This document shows, one piece after another, positions 19,018 through 29,564 of a DNA stretch of 64,000 bases. The notes beneath the pieces were generated by a model, which searched no databases, was not told the origin of the DNA, and was given only the letters and a program-made list of their open reading frames with translations. The position numbers and the translations under genes are program-made. Position 1 is the stretch's first letter, and each line of letters starts with the position of its first letter. This DNA is from JALORV01 sp963724365 (GTDB lineage Bacteria > Pseudomonadota > Gammaproteobacteria > Burkholderiales > Burkholderiaceae_F): assembly GCA_963724365.1 (NCBI GenBank), contig CAVRUR010000007.1, positions 19,993-83,992 of the forward strand, in the 5' to 3' direction.

Positions 19018-19623
19018 ATGAAGCACTGGCGGATCGGCGGACTGGCATTGATGCTGACAACCGGCTCGGCCCTGGCACAGCTTCAGGGGCCCGGGTTGAG
19101 CGTGCCGCTTGACGCGGAGCATGCGGTCGAACTGAGTCCGGGCATCGGACTGCGCGGCTGGATCGGCGGCCGCCCCGGACTGCTTGCCAGCGACGGCCTG
19201 GTCGCAAGCTCGATGGTTCTGGCCGACTGGCATCCCTTGGCCAACGGATTTCGCCTGTCGGGCGGACTGGCTTACGGTTCGCTGCGACTTGAACCCTTGG
19301 CGACCTCGGGGTTTGGATCGGAACGGTACCTGCGGGATCCGGGGTCGAGTGCCGCGGGTCTGGATCCCCGTTCATGGCTGGCGCGCGGCAATCCCTACCT
19401 TGGCCTGGGCTGGGGCCAGGGCATCGGCTCACGCAGCCGTCTGTACGTCAGCGCCGATCTTGGGGTGATGTATCAGCGCGGCGGCCTGTCGACCTGGGGC
19501 TGTCCGGCGGGTATCCCGACGGCGCTCTGCGGACCGGATGCGCGCGCGTTGGACGCCCCTTCCGGACTGGACGACGCGCGCTTCGCGCCGATGATGTCGT
19601 TCGGCGTCGGCCTGCGCTTCTGA
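19018..19623 (+). CDS. Small outer-membrane beta-barrel protein
   Basis: A 201-residue protein with a Sec signal peptide (cleavage after GSALA, mature start QLQGPGLSVP). The mature part alternates polar and apolar residues with many Gly and aromatic positions (RLSGGLAYGSLRLEPLA, YVSADLGVMYQRGGLS) and ends in Phe (GVGLRF), the C-terminal signature used by the BAM machinery. This fits an eight-stranded barrel of the OmpW/OmpA-barrel size class. One cysteine pair (TWGCPAGIPTALCGPD) could make a disulfide in an outer loop. The start ATG is preceded by GGAGG. Intact. Confidence 0.65.
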   Translation: MKHWRIGGLALMLTTGSALAQLQGPGLSVPLDAEHAVELSPGIGLRGWIGGRPGLLASDGLVASSMVLADWHPLANGFRLSGGLAYGSLRLEPLATSGFGSERYLRDPGSSAAGLDPRSWLARGNPYLGLGWGQGIGSRSRLYVSADLGVMYQRGGLSTWGCPAGIPTALCGPDARALDAPSGLDDARFAPMMSFGVGLRF

Positions 19624-19643
19624 CCTGACTTGACCTCGCGCGG

Positions 19644-19935
19644 TCAGCCGGCCAGGCTGCCGAAGGCGGTGCGTTCGCCTTCGACCAGCGCGCGACGCAG
19701 GCTGCGATACAGGTGTGAAACGTCGAAGGTCTCGCCGGACTTGGCGCGCAGCCGGATGTTCATCGCGTCGGCACGCGCGCGCACTTTCAACGACTCGAGC
19801 TTGGTGCGGTCGAACAGGCGTATCGTCACCGTCCGCCGAGCCACTGAAGGCAGTCAGGACCGCATGCTGACGGCCGCCGAGACCGCTGAACTGGATCTCG
19901 ACCTCGTTGTTCCGCTCCCGCACCCGCATCAACAT
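19644..19935 (-). CDS. Small protein of unknown function, one frameshift
   Basis: The N-terminal frame starts MLMRVRERNNEVEIQFSGLG from the ATG at 19935, and the C-terminal frame continues RRTVTIRLFDRTKLESLKVR to SLAG at 19644; they join near 19845 and the span is 3n+1. Repaired length is about 97 residues, rich in Arg and Glu, soluble, with no signal peptide. The function is unknown. It lies downstream of the porin gene on the same strand, with a perfect palindrome and a hairpin in between, so it probably has its own promoter. Confidence 0.4.
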
Positions 19936-19998
19936 GACCGCCTCCGCAGCGCATTTTCAGCGCGCAATGTGACAGTGGGATTGTTGTGCCACATCGAC

Positions 19999-20018
19999 AA
20001 TCCGCCGTATGGCGGATT
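19999..20018. promoter_or_regulatory. Perfect 20-bp palindrome, candidate operator
   Basis: AATCCGCC (19999-20006) and GGCGGATT (20011-20018) are separated by GTAT. It lies 64-83 bases upstream of the start of the minus-strand gene at 19935 and has the size of a TetR- or MarR-type binding site. Confidence 0.4.
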
Positions 20019-20069
20019 AGGCAAGTCGCGTGCCGACTATTCGGCAGCCTCAGCGCCTAAAGGTGCAGT

Positions 20070-20095
20070 GCAACCGGCGCTTGATCGCCGGTTGC
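20070..20095 (-). terminator. Strong hairpin downstream of the first porin gene
   Basis: GCAACCGGCG (20070-20079) pairs perfectly with CGCCGGTTGC (20086-20095) around a six-base loop, 22 bases beyond the porin stop codon. There is no clean T-run on the minus strand, so it may stabilise the 3' end or act as a weak terminator. Confidence 0.5.
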
Positions 20096-20116
20096 CGCGG
20101 CGCGTGCGTCGACGCC

Positions 20117-21298
20117 CTAGAACAGATGGCGTAACCCGACGGCAAACTGTGACCTGTCGAAGATCTGCGAGGCCTGCGGCAGTGCACTGCCGCTCGCTTG
20201 CGTCACTCGCCCGTCCCACTCGCGCTGCGCGTAGCCCAGGTACAAGTTGGTGCGGCGCGAGAACGGGTAGTCGTAGCCGATTCCCCAGACGGAGTAGTCG
20301 GGCTCGAACTGCGCCAGCCCGTTGATGATGTTCTTGGCGTCGGAGTACTGGTACGAGCCGCGGAGGTTGCCGCCGAACAGCGGGACCGTCACGCCAAGAA
20401 TCCAAGCGTTGTTGTCGTAGTAACCGATGCCGGTCGGCACTATGGCCGAAGGCAGGCCGTTCCCGACACCGCTTACCGTGATAGTGGTGCTGATGTTGCT
20501 CTGGTCGGCCCAGCCGCCGTGCAGTTTCAGGAACTTGAAGTCGAACGTGCCGCCCAGCTGCAGCATCTTCTGGTCGGGGTTGCCGGCACCGGGGCGCCCG
20601 GCAGAGCCCGCGTCGGCGTAGGCGATGACGTCATAGGTAGCCGAGACGAACAACGGACCCCAGGCCCAGTTGGCGCCGAAGTTGTACGCCGAGGTGTTGC
20701 TACCCTGCGGAGCGGTCTCGGCGAGATCGATGTTTCCCGAATACTGCGCGGCGAACTTGAGGCCGGCCCACGACGGTGACGCCCAGATGATCGAGTTGTC
20801 TTCACGCAGGCCGGCAGTCGGTATGAACGTCGACCCCAGCGTTGCGAGGCCCCAGCCTGCCGAGAAAGGATCCACCGGGCTCCACAGGTCGAACGAGCCG
20901 GTGCCCGACGAGGGTGTCGCAATGCGCCCCAGCGCGATCGTGCCGAAGGCCGCCTGCTGCAGTCCGGCCCAGGCCTGACGCCCAAAGATCCGTCCGCCCT
21001 GACTCGACGTTCCGGTCGACGCGTCAAAACCGCCCTCGAGCGTGAAGACGGCACTCCAGCTGCGGCCCAGCGCTTCCGACCCCCGAATGCCGAAACGGCT
21101 GCCCGACTGGTAGCCGCTGTCGATGCCCCAGATGCTTTCCTGCGACCAGTTCGGCACGGCGCTCGTGCCGACATTGACGCCGGACTCGTTCCACTGAACG
21201 CCGAGGTCGACGATGCCGTAGAGCGTCACGCTCGATTGCGCGCCAGCGGCACCGGAGATGGCGCCGAACACGGCCAGCGCGATAAGACTTTTTCTCAT
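20117..21298 (-). CDS. Trimeric Gram-negative porin (Porin_4 type)
   Basis: A 393-residue outer-membrane porin for passive diffusion of small solutes. The signal peptide MRKSLIALAVFGAISGAAGA is followed by QSSVTLYGIVDLGVQWNESG, the standard mature start in Burkholderiales. Further signatures are GSRFGIRGSEALG, ALGRIATPSSGTGSFDLW, EPDYSVWGIGYDYPFSRRTN and the terminal RHLF. The start at 21298 is chosen for the signal peptide and the GGAGG before it; the longer open frame to 21364 has no support. It is intact and clearly paralogous to the frameshifted porin at 28171-29336. Confidence 0.93.
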   Translation of the reverse strand: MRKSLIALAVFGAISGAAGAQSSVTLYGIVDLGVQWNESGVNVGTSAVPNWSQESIWGIDSGYQSGSRFGIRGSEALGRSWSAVFTLEGGFDASTGTSSQGGRIFGRQAWAGLQQAAFGTIALGRIATPSSGTGSFDLWSPVDPFSAGWGLATLGSTFIPTAGLREDNSIIWASPSWAGLKFAAQYSGNIDLAETAPQGSNTSAYNFGANWAWGPLFVSATYDVIAYADAGSAGRPGAGNPDQKMLQLGGTFDFKFLKLHGGWADQSNISTTITVSGVGNGLPSAIVPTGIGYYDNNAWILGVTVPLFGGNLRGSYQYSDAKNIINGLAQFEPDYSVWGIGYDYPFSRRTNLYLGYAQREWDGRVTQASGSALPQASQIFDRSQFAVGLRHLF

Positions 21299-21478
21299 GT
21301 GTGCCTCCATCGAGGTCAGGCTGCCGGCGCCGTGCGGTCCTGCGTTCAAACCGTTGCGACACACAGGACGAGAGCAGCTCGGGACTTTGCTGAGCTAACA
21401 ACAAACCCAATACCATTTTTACTTTTATGCCAAGTGAGGGCCGGGGTATTGCCCCGGCTCAAGCACGCCGCGAACGGC

Positions 21479-22153
21479 TTACACTCGCAGCGATAGCGCG
21501 ACCTTCGCTAGCGTCGTGCCTGGCTGCGTTCCGCGCCAAGCTGGCCGAATCTGCCGGTCATGCAATCCGGAGAGGATGACGAGAGCCACGGTGGCACCGA
21601 TCAGTGCCATCAGCATGTCCGACTGCGTGTCCCACGGATCGCCCTGCGTGCCGAGGAACTCGTCGGCACCCTGGCCCAGCGCCAGCGCGGACCACCACTC
21701 GATCAGCTCGTAGGCTGCGCTGATGGCGAGCGCGACGCAGACGCACAGGAATGCCAGCATGCGACGGCCGCGCACATAGTCGCCGCGCACGAGGATCTCG
21801 CGGGCGATCATGGCCGGCACGAAACCCTGCATGAAGTGCCCGAGCTTGTCGTACGGATTGCGCGACAGCCCGAAGGCTTCCTGCACCCAGTGCCCGAGCG
21901 GGACCCTCGCGTAGGTGTAGGCACCGCCCAGGATCAGCACCAGCGCGTGCGCGCAGATCAGCACGTACAGCAGCGTGGTCAGCGGATAGCGTTCGCGCGT
22001 GGCCAGCAGCAGCGGGATGGCGATCAGCACCGGCGCGACTTCCAGGAACCAGGTGATGCGGTCGTACGGCCGCCAGCCCGACACGACCAGTGCGATGATC
22101 GTGACCATGAGCAGTACAGCGAGCAGCGACGTGCGGCGGTCGGAGATCATCAT
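21479..22153 (-). CDS. DUF2238 (YjdF-like) inner-membrane protein
   Basis: A 224-residue protein with about five or six membrane segments (for example LLAVLLMVTIIALVVSGW, TLLYVLICAHALVLILGG, MLAFLCVCVALAISAAYELI). The conserved block NPYDKLGHFMQGFVPAMIAR and the later EWWSA ... LGTQGDPWDTQSDMLMALIG are typical of DUF2238/YjdF proteins; their biochemical role is not established. The start is MMISDRR at 22153 (or 22150). Its start codon overlaps the start codon of the divergent depolymerase gene by two bases, leaving no intergenic DNA. Confidence 0.8.
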   Translation of the reverse strand: MMISDRRTSLLAVLLMVTIIALVVSGWRPYDRITWFLEVAPVLIAIPLLLATRERYPLTTLLYVLICAHALVLILGGAYTYARVPLGHWVQEAFGLSRNPYDKLGHFMQGFVPAMIAREILVRGDYVRGRRMLAFLCVCVALAISAAYELIEWWSALALGQGADEFLGTQGDPWDTQSDMLMALIGATVALVILSGLHDRQIRPAWRGTQPGTTLAKVALSLRV

Positions 22154-23176
22154 GCGGTGGTGCGGTGGACGGTTCCTGATTATCGCTGCAGCTGCAGCGT
22201 GGATGACTATCGCCGCCGCGGCGCAGCGGTTGCCGGCGCTCGACGCGCACGGCGACCGCATCACGGTTTCCGGCCTGTCTTCCGGGGCGTTCATGGCGGT
22301 ACAGCTCGCAGTCGCGCATTCCGCTCGTGTCAACGGCGTCGGCGTCTTTGCCGGCGGTCCGTACTACTGCGTCGGCATCAATCCGACCCGTGCGGAAAGC
22401 GTCTGCATGCAGGGCAGTCCGGGTGCCGGCGGCTCGATCAAGGATGCTGAACGACTTGCGAACTTGCGACTGATCGATTCGACGCAGAACCTGCGCAGCA
22501 TGAAGGCCTGGCTACTTGCCGGGGAAGCTGACAGCCGGGTGGTGACCCCGGTGGTGCGCGCGAACTACGAATTCTTCGCCCACTACAACGCGACCGGCGC
22601 GCAGTTCCGGTTGCAGCCCGGGCTGGGCCATGGCCTGCCGACACCGACGCAGGGCGTCGCGTGCGATGCCAGCGAGAGCCCGTTCATCAACCGCTGCGGC
22701 GTCGATCTCGTCGGTGAGATGCTGACCTCACTGCTTCCGGGCAGTCTGGCCATGGTCCATCGCAGGGGCGCATCGTCGCGTTCGACCAGGCCGAGTTCGT
22801 GCCGACGTGGCGACGCTGGTGGTCGATGTCGTCGTTCGGCCCGACCGGTTACGCCTTCGTGCCGCCGCAGTGCGAGAAGAACACGAAGTGCCGCGTGCAT
22901 GTGGCCCTGCACGGCTGCAAGCAGGACGTGACGGCGATCGGCGAGGTCTTCGTGCGCGATGCCGGCTACAACGCCTGGGCCGCGGCGCATGACGTGATCG
23001 TGCTCTATCCGCAGGCGCAGGCCAGCCAGCCCACGATGATGGCGTGGTGGCTGCCGTTCAACCCGAACGGCTGCTGGGACTGGTGGGGCTACACCGGTAC
23101 CGACTACGCCGTGAAGACCGGCGTGCAGGTCCAGGCCATCATGGCGATGATCGATCGCCTGGCGCAGCCGCGCTGA
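22152..23176 (+). CDS. Secreted short-chain PHA depolymerase, one frameshift
   Basis: Extracellular polyhydroxyalkanoate depolymerase with a type 2 catalytic domain, which hydrolyses poly-3-hydroxybutyrate-like polymer. A signal peptide runs to about residue 25 (IAAAAQ), then comes the lipase box GLSSGAFMAVQ with the nucleophile serine, GVFAGGPYYC, GLGHGLPT, and after the break VHVALHGCKQDVTAIG, VIVLYPQAQAS and NPNGCWDWWGYTG. The frame changes near 22750-22765, before RIVAFDQAEFVPTW. No substrate-binding or linker domain is present, so this is the short form. Repaired length is about 341 residues. It overlaps the minus-strand nucleotidyltransferase gene tail to tail. Confidence 0.85.
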
Positions 23177-23973
23177 CCGCCGCAGCAGCAGCTGCCGTGG
23201 CCTCGGCCGCGGTCAACGCGTCCAGCAGTCCGGTGACTTCGTCGACCAGCGATGCGCTGAGTGGCGCCAGCGGACTGGCCGTCCGGCACGAACGCGTGTC
23301 GAGCGATCAGCGCCTGCGCGGAGGGCGGCAACTCGCGCTCGACATAGCGCCAGCCGAAGTCGAAGCGGTCCGGCCGGTGCTGCATGCCGAGCAGTTCGAC
23401 CAGCGCGCGGACCAGGACCTGATAGAAGCCATACGCCTCGAGCGCGTGTCCGCGCTCCAGTTCCTTGTCCACCAGCATCGAATACACCGGCACGGCGCCG
23501 CGCAACTGCGCGAGTCGATGCGCACGCCGACGCGCCAGCGCGTCTCCGTCCATCGGACGCGGCGTCAACGAGGCATCGCGGTCGAACCAGACGATCGTCT
23601 CGCCATGCCGCTCCCGTTCGAGGAACGCGACGATGCCCGCCGGCGTGATCACCGAGCAATCGACCGCGAAATGACGAGGCGCGTCGGCGAGGAAGTAGAA
23701 CCGCTGAACCATGTCCGGAAAGCCGGGCGGATCGACGCGCCAGGTGTGGGTGATCGGTGCGAGGGTCCGCAGCGCTGCCTCGACGATCGCGAAGATTGCC
23801 GTGGCGCCAGCCACCGGCGCCACGATCATCAGATCGAGATCGGAGTACTCGTCGGCACGGCCACGGGCAGCCGCGCCACCTTCACCGATCGCCGCGATGG
23901 CCGGGTCGTCGCGCAACATCGCAACGATCGTTGCCGCGACGCGTTCCCGATAGGCGGCCGCGCTTCCGCTCAC
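23139..23973 (-). CDS. Nucleotidyltransferase-domain protein, one frameshift
   Basis: Shows the polymerase-beta-like nucleotidyltransferase motif: GEGGAAARGRADEYSDLDLM contains the Gly residues and the Asp-x-Asp metal pair. The rest (RFYFLADAPRHFAVDCSVIT, third Asp; GFYQVLVRALVELLG, helical domain) resembles aminoglycoside-adenylyltransferase-like enzymes, which move a nucleotide onto a small molecule or protein; the substrate is unknown. The frame breaks near 23280, and the shifted frame gives an Ala-rich tail (LLDALTAAEATAAAA) ending at a TGA at 23139-23141. That makes a 38-base tail-to-tail overlap with the depolymerase gene. I use GTG at 23973 as start, but the frame runs back through a linker-like repeat to the end of the upstream gene. 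Confidence 0.65.
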
Positions 23974-24005
23974 TCTGAAGGAAGTCGATATGGTCCTGCC
24001 GGTTC

Positions 24006-24071
24006 TCAGTGGAGCCTCCGCGCTGCGCGCTGCGGCGCGAGCTGGCTTGGGGCGGCCCGGCGCTGCGCTCA
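24006..24071 (-). repeat. Linker repeat, type B, related to type A
   Basis: On the minus strand the element starts at the TGA stop of the Bug protein gene and runs 66 bases, the same length as the type A unit at 11746. It encodes SAAPGRPKPARAAARSAEAP in frame with the nucleotidyltransferase. Its second half, CGCAGCGCGCAGCGCGGAGG, is identical to the corresponding part of the type A element, including the GGAGG Shine-Dalgarno. The first half is different in sequence but also starts TGAGCG. Confidence 0.6.
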
Positions 24072-25053
24072 GTCGACCTTGGCGTTGGAGAACTTCACGA
24101 CCCGCGTCCACTTGTCGGTCTCGGCGCGGATGAACGCGGCGAACTGTTCCGGCGTGTTGCCGCCGGGATCGGCGCCCTGCGCGAGGAATCGCTCGCGCAC
24201 CTCGGGCAGCGCCAGGGCCTTCGCGACGTCGGCCTGGATCTTGTCGACGATGGCGCGCGGGCGTGCCGGCGGGCGCAAACAGTCCGAACCAGGAACTGGC
24301 ATCGAAGCCCTTCAGCCCGGCAGCCTCTTCGATCGTCGGTACGTTCGGGCAGGGCCGGCGAGCGGGTGCGCGACGTGACCGCCAGCGCCTTGAGCCGGCC
24401 GCTCTTGATGTGCGGCAGCGCCGACGGCAGGTTGTCGAACATCACGTTCATGTTGCCGGCGATCAGGTCGGTGATGGCCGGCGCCGAGCCGCGATACGGA
24501 AAGTGCACCATGTAGACGCCGGTCACCGTCTTGAAGAGTTCGCCCGACAGGTGGATCGACGTGCCGTTGCCGCTCGAGGCCATGTTGAGCTGTCCCGGCC
24601 GCGCCTTGGCGTACTCGATGAATTCGGCGACCGTGTTCACCGGCAGCTTCGGAATTGACGACCATCACGTTCGGCACGCCCGCGGCCAGCGTGATCGGAA
24701 CGAAGTCCTTCGCCGGATCGAACGGCATCTTCGCGCCGCTCTGCGCGAACAGCGCCTTGTTGATCGCATGCGTGCCGACGGTGCCCATCAGCAGCGTGTA
24801 GCCGTCGGGAGCGCTCTTGGCGACCAGGTCGGCGCCGATGTTGCCGCCGGCGCCCGGGCCGGTTCTCGATGACGACCGGGTGCTGCCACATGCGCTGCAG
24901 TTCGACGCCGAGCGAGCGCGCCACGATGTCGGTCGTGCCGCCGGGCGGGAAGGGCACGACGATGCGCACCGCCTTGGTCGGCCACGTCTGGGCCTGCGCG
25001 GGCGCAAGCGCGATCACGGCGAATGCGACGACGGCGAGCAGGCGACCGAACAT
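24069..25053 (-). CDS. Bug/TctC-family periplasmic solute-binding protein, four frameshifts
   Basis: Periplasmic binding protein of the tripartite tricarboxylate transporter family, abundant in Burkholderiales and binding small carboxylates or amides. The signal peptide MFGRLLAVVAFAVIALAPAQ with AQA is followed by TWPTKAVRIVVPFPPGGTTD, then GAGGNIGADLVAKSAPDGYT, NTVAEFIEYAKARPGQLN, GNGTSIHLSGELFK and VHFPYRGSAPAITDLIAG. Single extra bases lie near 24860, 24653, 24345 and 24260. The span of 985 equals 327 codons plus four bases, so repair gives a normal 326-residue protein. No TctA/TctB membrane genes are near, as is common for orphan Bug proteins. The ligand is unknown. Confidence 0.85.
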
Positions 25054-25137
25054 GACGTCTCCTTTGATCTAGGTTGTGCGGCAAGTCTGCCGTGTGCGAT
25101 CGCGTTCGTCTATGCTGGCCGCAGCGGAGGAACACCG

Positions 25138-26619
<1,482 letters not shown>

Positions 26620-26620
<1 letters not shown>

Positions 26621-28101
26621 TGGACGCAGTGGCGGCGCGCGGTGGAACGGTCGCGACAGTGGGTGGAATAGGCGACGAGGTGCGGGCGCCGGTCATCGAG
26701 CGCGCCGCGCTGCTGGCGGCGCTGCGCGATTCGCGGCCCTGGGACGTGCTCGTCATCGGCGGCGGTGCGACCGGACTCGGCATCGCGGTCGATGCGGCAT
26801 CGCGCGGCCTGCGCACCGCGCTGATCGAAGCGCGCGACTTTTCGAGCGGCACGTCGAGCCGCAGCACCAAGCTGATCCACGGCGGCGTGCGCTATCTCGC
26901 GCAGGGCAACGTCAAGCTGGTGCGCGAAGCGCTGATCGAGCGTGCGCTGCTGCTCGCCAACGCGCCGGCGCTCGTGCGTCCGATGGAGTTCATCGTGCCG
27001 TGCTACCGGCCGCTCGAGCGCGAGTTCATGCGCGTCGGCCTCGGCCTGTACGACGGACTGGCTGGCACGCGCGGCATCGGCCCGACGCGGTGGCTCTCGC
27101 GCGCCGAAACGCTCGCGCGGCTGCCGACCGTGCGGCACCGAAGGCCTGCCGGCGGCGTGTCCTACTGGGACGCCCAGTTCGACGATGCGCGGCTCGCGAT
27201 CGCGCTGATGCGCACCGCCTGCCGGCTCGGCGCCACCGCGATCAACTATGTCCGTGCCGACTCACTGCGTGTGAATGCAGGATCGCATCGAGGCCGTGCA
27301 CGGCAATCGATGCGGAGACCGACGAGCGCTTCGAACTGCGCGCCAAGGTCGTCTACAACGCCACCGGCGTCTGGGTCGATCGCATTCGCGCGATGGCCGA
27401 TGCGACGGTGCGGCCGATCGTCGCGCTCAGCCGTGGCTCGCACATCGTCGTCGACGCACGCTTCCTGCCCGGCGAGCGGGCGCTGATGATTCCGAAGACT
27501 GCCGATGGCCGCGTGCTCTTCGCGATTCCCTGGCTCGGGCACCTGATCGTCGGCACCACCGACGTGCCGACCGATGCTGCGGCGTGGGAGCCCCAGCCGA
27601 CACCGCAGGAGATCGACTTCATCGTCGAGACCGCGCGCGGCTACCTGCGCGATCCGATCGGGTCGGACGACATCACGCAGACCTTCGCCGGCCTGCGTCC
27701 GCTGGTCGCCAAGGGCGACAACCGGTGCCACCAAGACGCTTTCGCGCGAGCACTCGATCGTCATCGAGCAGGGCAACCTGGTCACGATCACCGGCGGCAA
27801 GTGGACCACCTACCGTCGCATGGCGCATCGACGCGCTCGAACAGGCGATGCGCCGCGGACTGCTCGAGCCGCGCGCGTGTGTGACCGAGACGCTGCGCAT
27901 CGACGTCGATGCCGCGCTCGAAGCGGCGCACGCGGCGCCGAGTCGGCCGGTGCGCGCGATGCGGCCGCGTTGCTTCGGTATCGCGACCTGGCGCGCGCCT
28001 GCGAGCAGGCGCGGACGTCGGATGATCTGCTGACTCGGCGGCTGCGGATCGGACTGATCGACCGTCGCGCGGCCGAGGATTGTTCCCGCGTCCTGGAATA
28101 A
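26620..28101 (+). CDS. glpD: Glycerol-3-phosphate dehydrogenase GlpD, several frameshifts
   Basis: FAD-linked enzyme that oxidises glycerol 3-phosphate to dihydroxyacetone phosphate at the inner membrane, feeding electrons to quinone. The N-terminus has the FAD fold WDVLVIGGGATGLGIAVDAA and then SGTSSRSTKLIHGGVRYLAQ, YWDAQFDDARLAIALM, VVYNATGVWVDRIRAMAD, WLGHLIVGTTDVPTD, and GNLVTITGGKWTTYRRMA. Breaks are near 27133, 27148, 27285, 27722, 27828 and 27955. The C-terminal helical domain ends RRAAEDCSRVLE. The start ATG at 26620 overlaps the glpK stop (TGATG), so the two are translationally coupled and form a glycerol-use operon. Confidence 0.85.
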
Positions 28102-28117
28102 GGCGAACAACGAGGAC

Positions 28118-28147
28118 GAAAAAAAGGCCGCTGCAAGCAGCGGCCTT
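28118..28147 (-). terminator. Intrinsic terminator of the second porin gene
   Basis: Read on the minus strand, GGCCGCTG and CAGCGGCC pair around CTTG and are followed by a T7 run (A7 at 28119-28125 on the plus strand). It lies 24 bases after the porin stop. From the plus side it also ends the glpK-glpD region, though without a T-run. Confidence 0.85.
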
Positions 28148-28170
28148 CGAGAACTACGTCTTGCCTGGGT

Positions 28171-29336
28171 CTAGAACAGGTGACGGATACCCAGCGCGAA
28201 CTGCTTGCGGTCGAAGCGCTGCGCAGGAGCGGCAGCCACCCCTGACTGCGATACGTTGCCGTCCCATTCCTGCTGCGCGTAACCGATGTACATGTTGGTA
28301 CGACGCGAGAACGGATACGAGTAGCCGATGCCCCAGACCGAGTAGTCCGGCTCGAACGAGTAGGCGCCCGCAGCGTTCGTGCCAGTGACGTTGTCCGCAT
28401 CCGAGTACTGGTACGAACCCAGGATCTGGCCGCCGAACAACGGAACCGTCACACCCAGCATCCAGGGATTGTTGTCATACGCGATAACGCCGGTCGGCTG
28501 GAAAACGCCGAGTCCGCCCGAACTGTTCTGAACCAGTCGGATGTTGTCCTGGATGCCATACGCGGCGTGGATCTTCACGATTTTGAAGTCGAACGTTCCG
28601 CCCAACTGCGTCATCTTCTGGTCCGGGTTTCCGGCCGGGCTATTGAGCGCGTTCGACGGCGAGATGACGTCATAGGTGGCCGCCAGGAACAGCGGACCCC
28701 AGGTCCAGTTAGCCGCCAGGCGTCATGCCCTTGGTGTTGTTGCCGGACGGCGCGACTTCCTGACCCAGGACGTTGAACGAATACTGCGCCGCGAACTTGA
28801 AGCCGGCCCAGGTCGGCGACGCCCACAGGATCGAGTTGTCTTCGCGCAGCGCGTTCGACGGAATGAAGGTCGGTTGCAGACCGGCGATGCCCCAGCCGGT
28901 CGCGAACGGATCGACGGCGCCCCACAGGTCGAACGAGCCGGTGCCCGACGACGGCGTGGCGATGCGTCCGAGGACGAGCGAACCGAAGCGTTGTGCTGCA
29001 GGCCGCCCCAGGCCTGACGACCGAACAGCTGGCCGTTCTGGCCGGACGTGCCGGTGTCAACGTTGAAGCCGGCCTCAAGGGTGAAGATCGCGTTCCAGTT
29101 TTTCACCCAGCGCTTCCGAGCCGCGGAAGCCGAAGACGGCTGCCCGACTGGTAGCCACTCTGGACCTGGAAGACGCTTTCCTGCGTGTAGGTCCCGCCGG
29201 TGGTCGTGGGGGCCACGCCTTGCTCATTCCACTGCACGCCGATGTCGACGATGCCGTACACCGTGACGCTCGACTGCGCAGTCGCGACGCTGGACATCGC
29301 GCCGAGAACTGCGAGTGCCATTAGACTTTTTTTCAT
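28171..29336 (-). CDS. Trimeric porin paralogue, about four frameshifts
   Basis: Closely related to the intact porin at 20117-21298. The signal MKKSLMALAVLGAMSSVATA is followed by QSSVTVYGIVDIGVQWNEQG; later segments are AIFTLEAGFNVDTGTSGQNG, LGRIATPSSGTGSFDLW, TQLGGTFDFKIVKIHAAYGI and the end EPDYSVWGIGYSYPFSRRTN to RHLF. Breaks lie near 29130, 29103, 28990 and 28725, all single-base. Repaired length is about 387 residues. Either the gene is intact in the organism and the sequence carries errors, or one of two paralogues is decaying. Confidence 0.85.
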
Positions 29337-29516
29337 TCCAAGCTCTCCTAGCTAGTGTTTGAAATTCTTTGGCGCGCCGGCTTTGGACAGCACCGCTGGC
29401 CGTTGAATCACTTCCCCGGAGGAAGCTGAGAGGATTGTTTCAGAGGGGGCAGGCGAGGCAAAGCTTCCAGAGCAAAAACCTGTCGAAAGTGTCCAGATTT
29501 GTTGCCCCACAGCAAC

Positions 29517-29544
29517 AAGAAAAGGGGCGCCGCAGCGCCCCTTG
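29517..29544 (-). terminator. Intrinsic terminator of the third porin gene
   Basis: On the minus strand GGGGCGC and GCGCCCC pair around a TGCG loop (29524-29541) and are followed by TTTTCTTGTT. It lies about 20 bases after the porin stop codon. Confidence 0.8.
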
Positions 29545-29564
29545 GATTCCACGATGTGGAAAAA

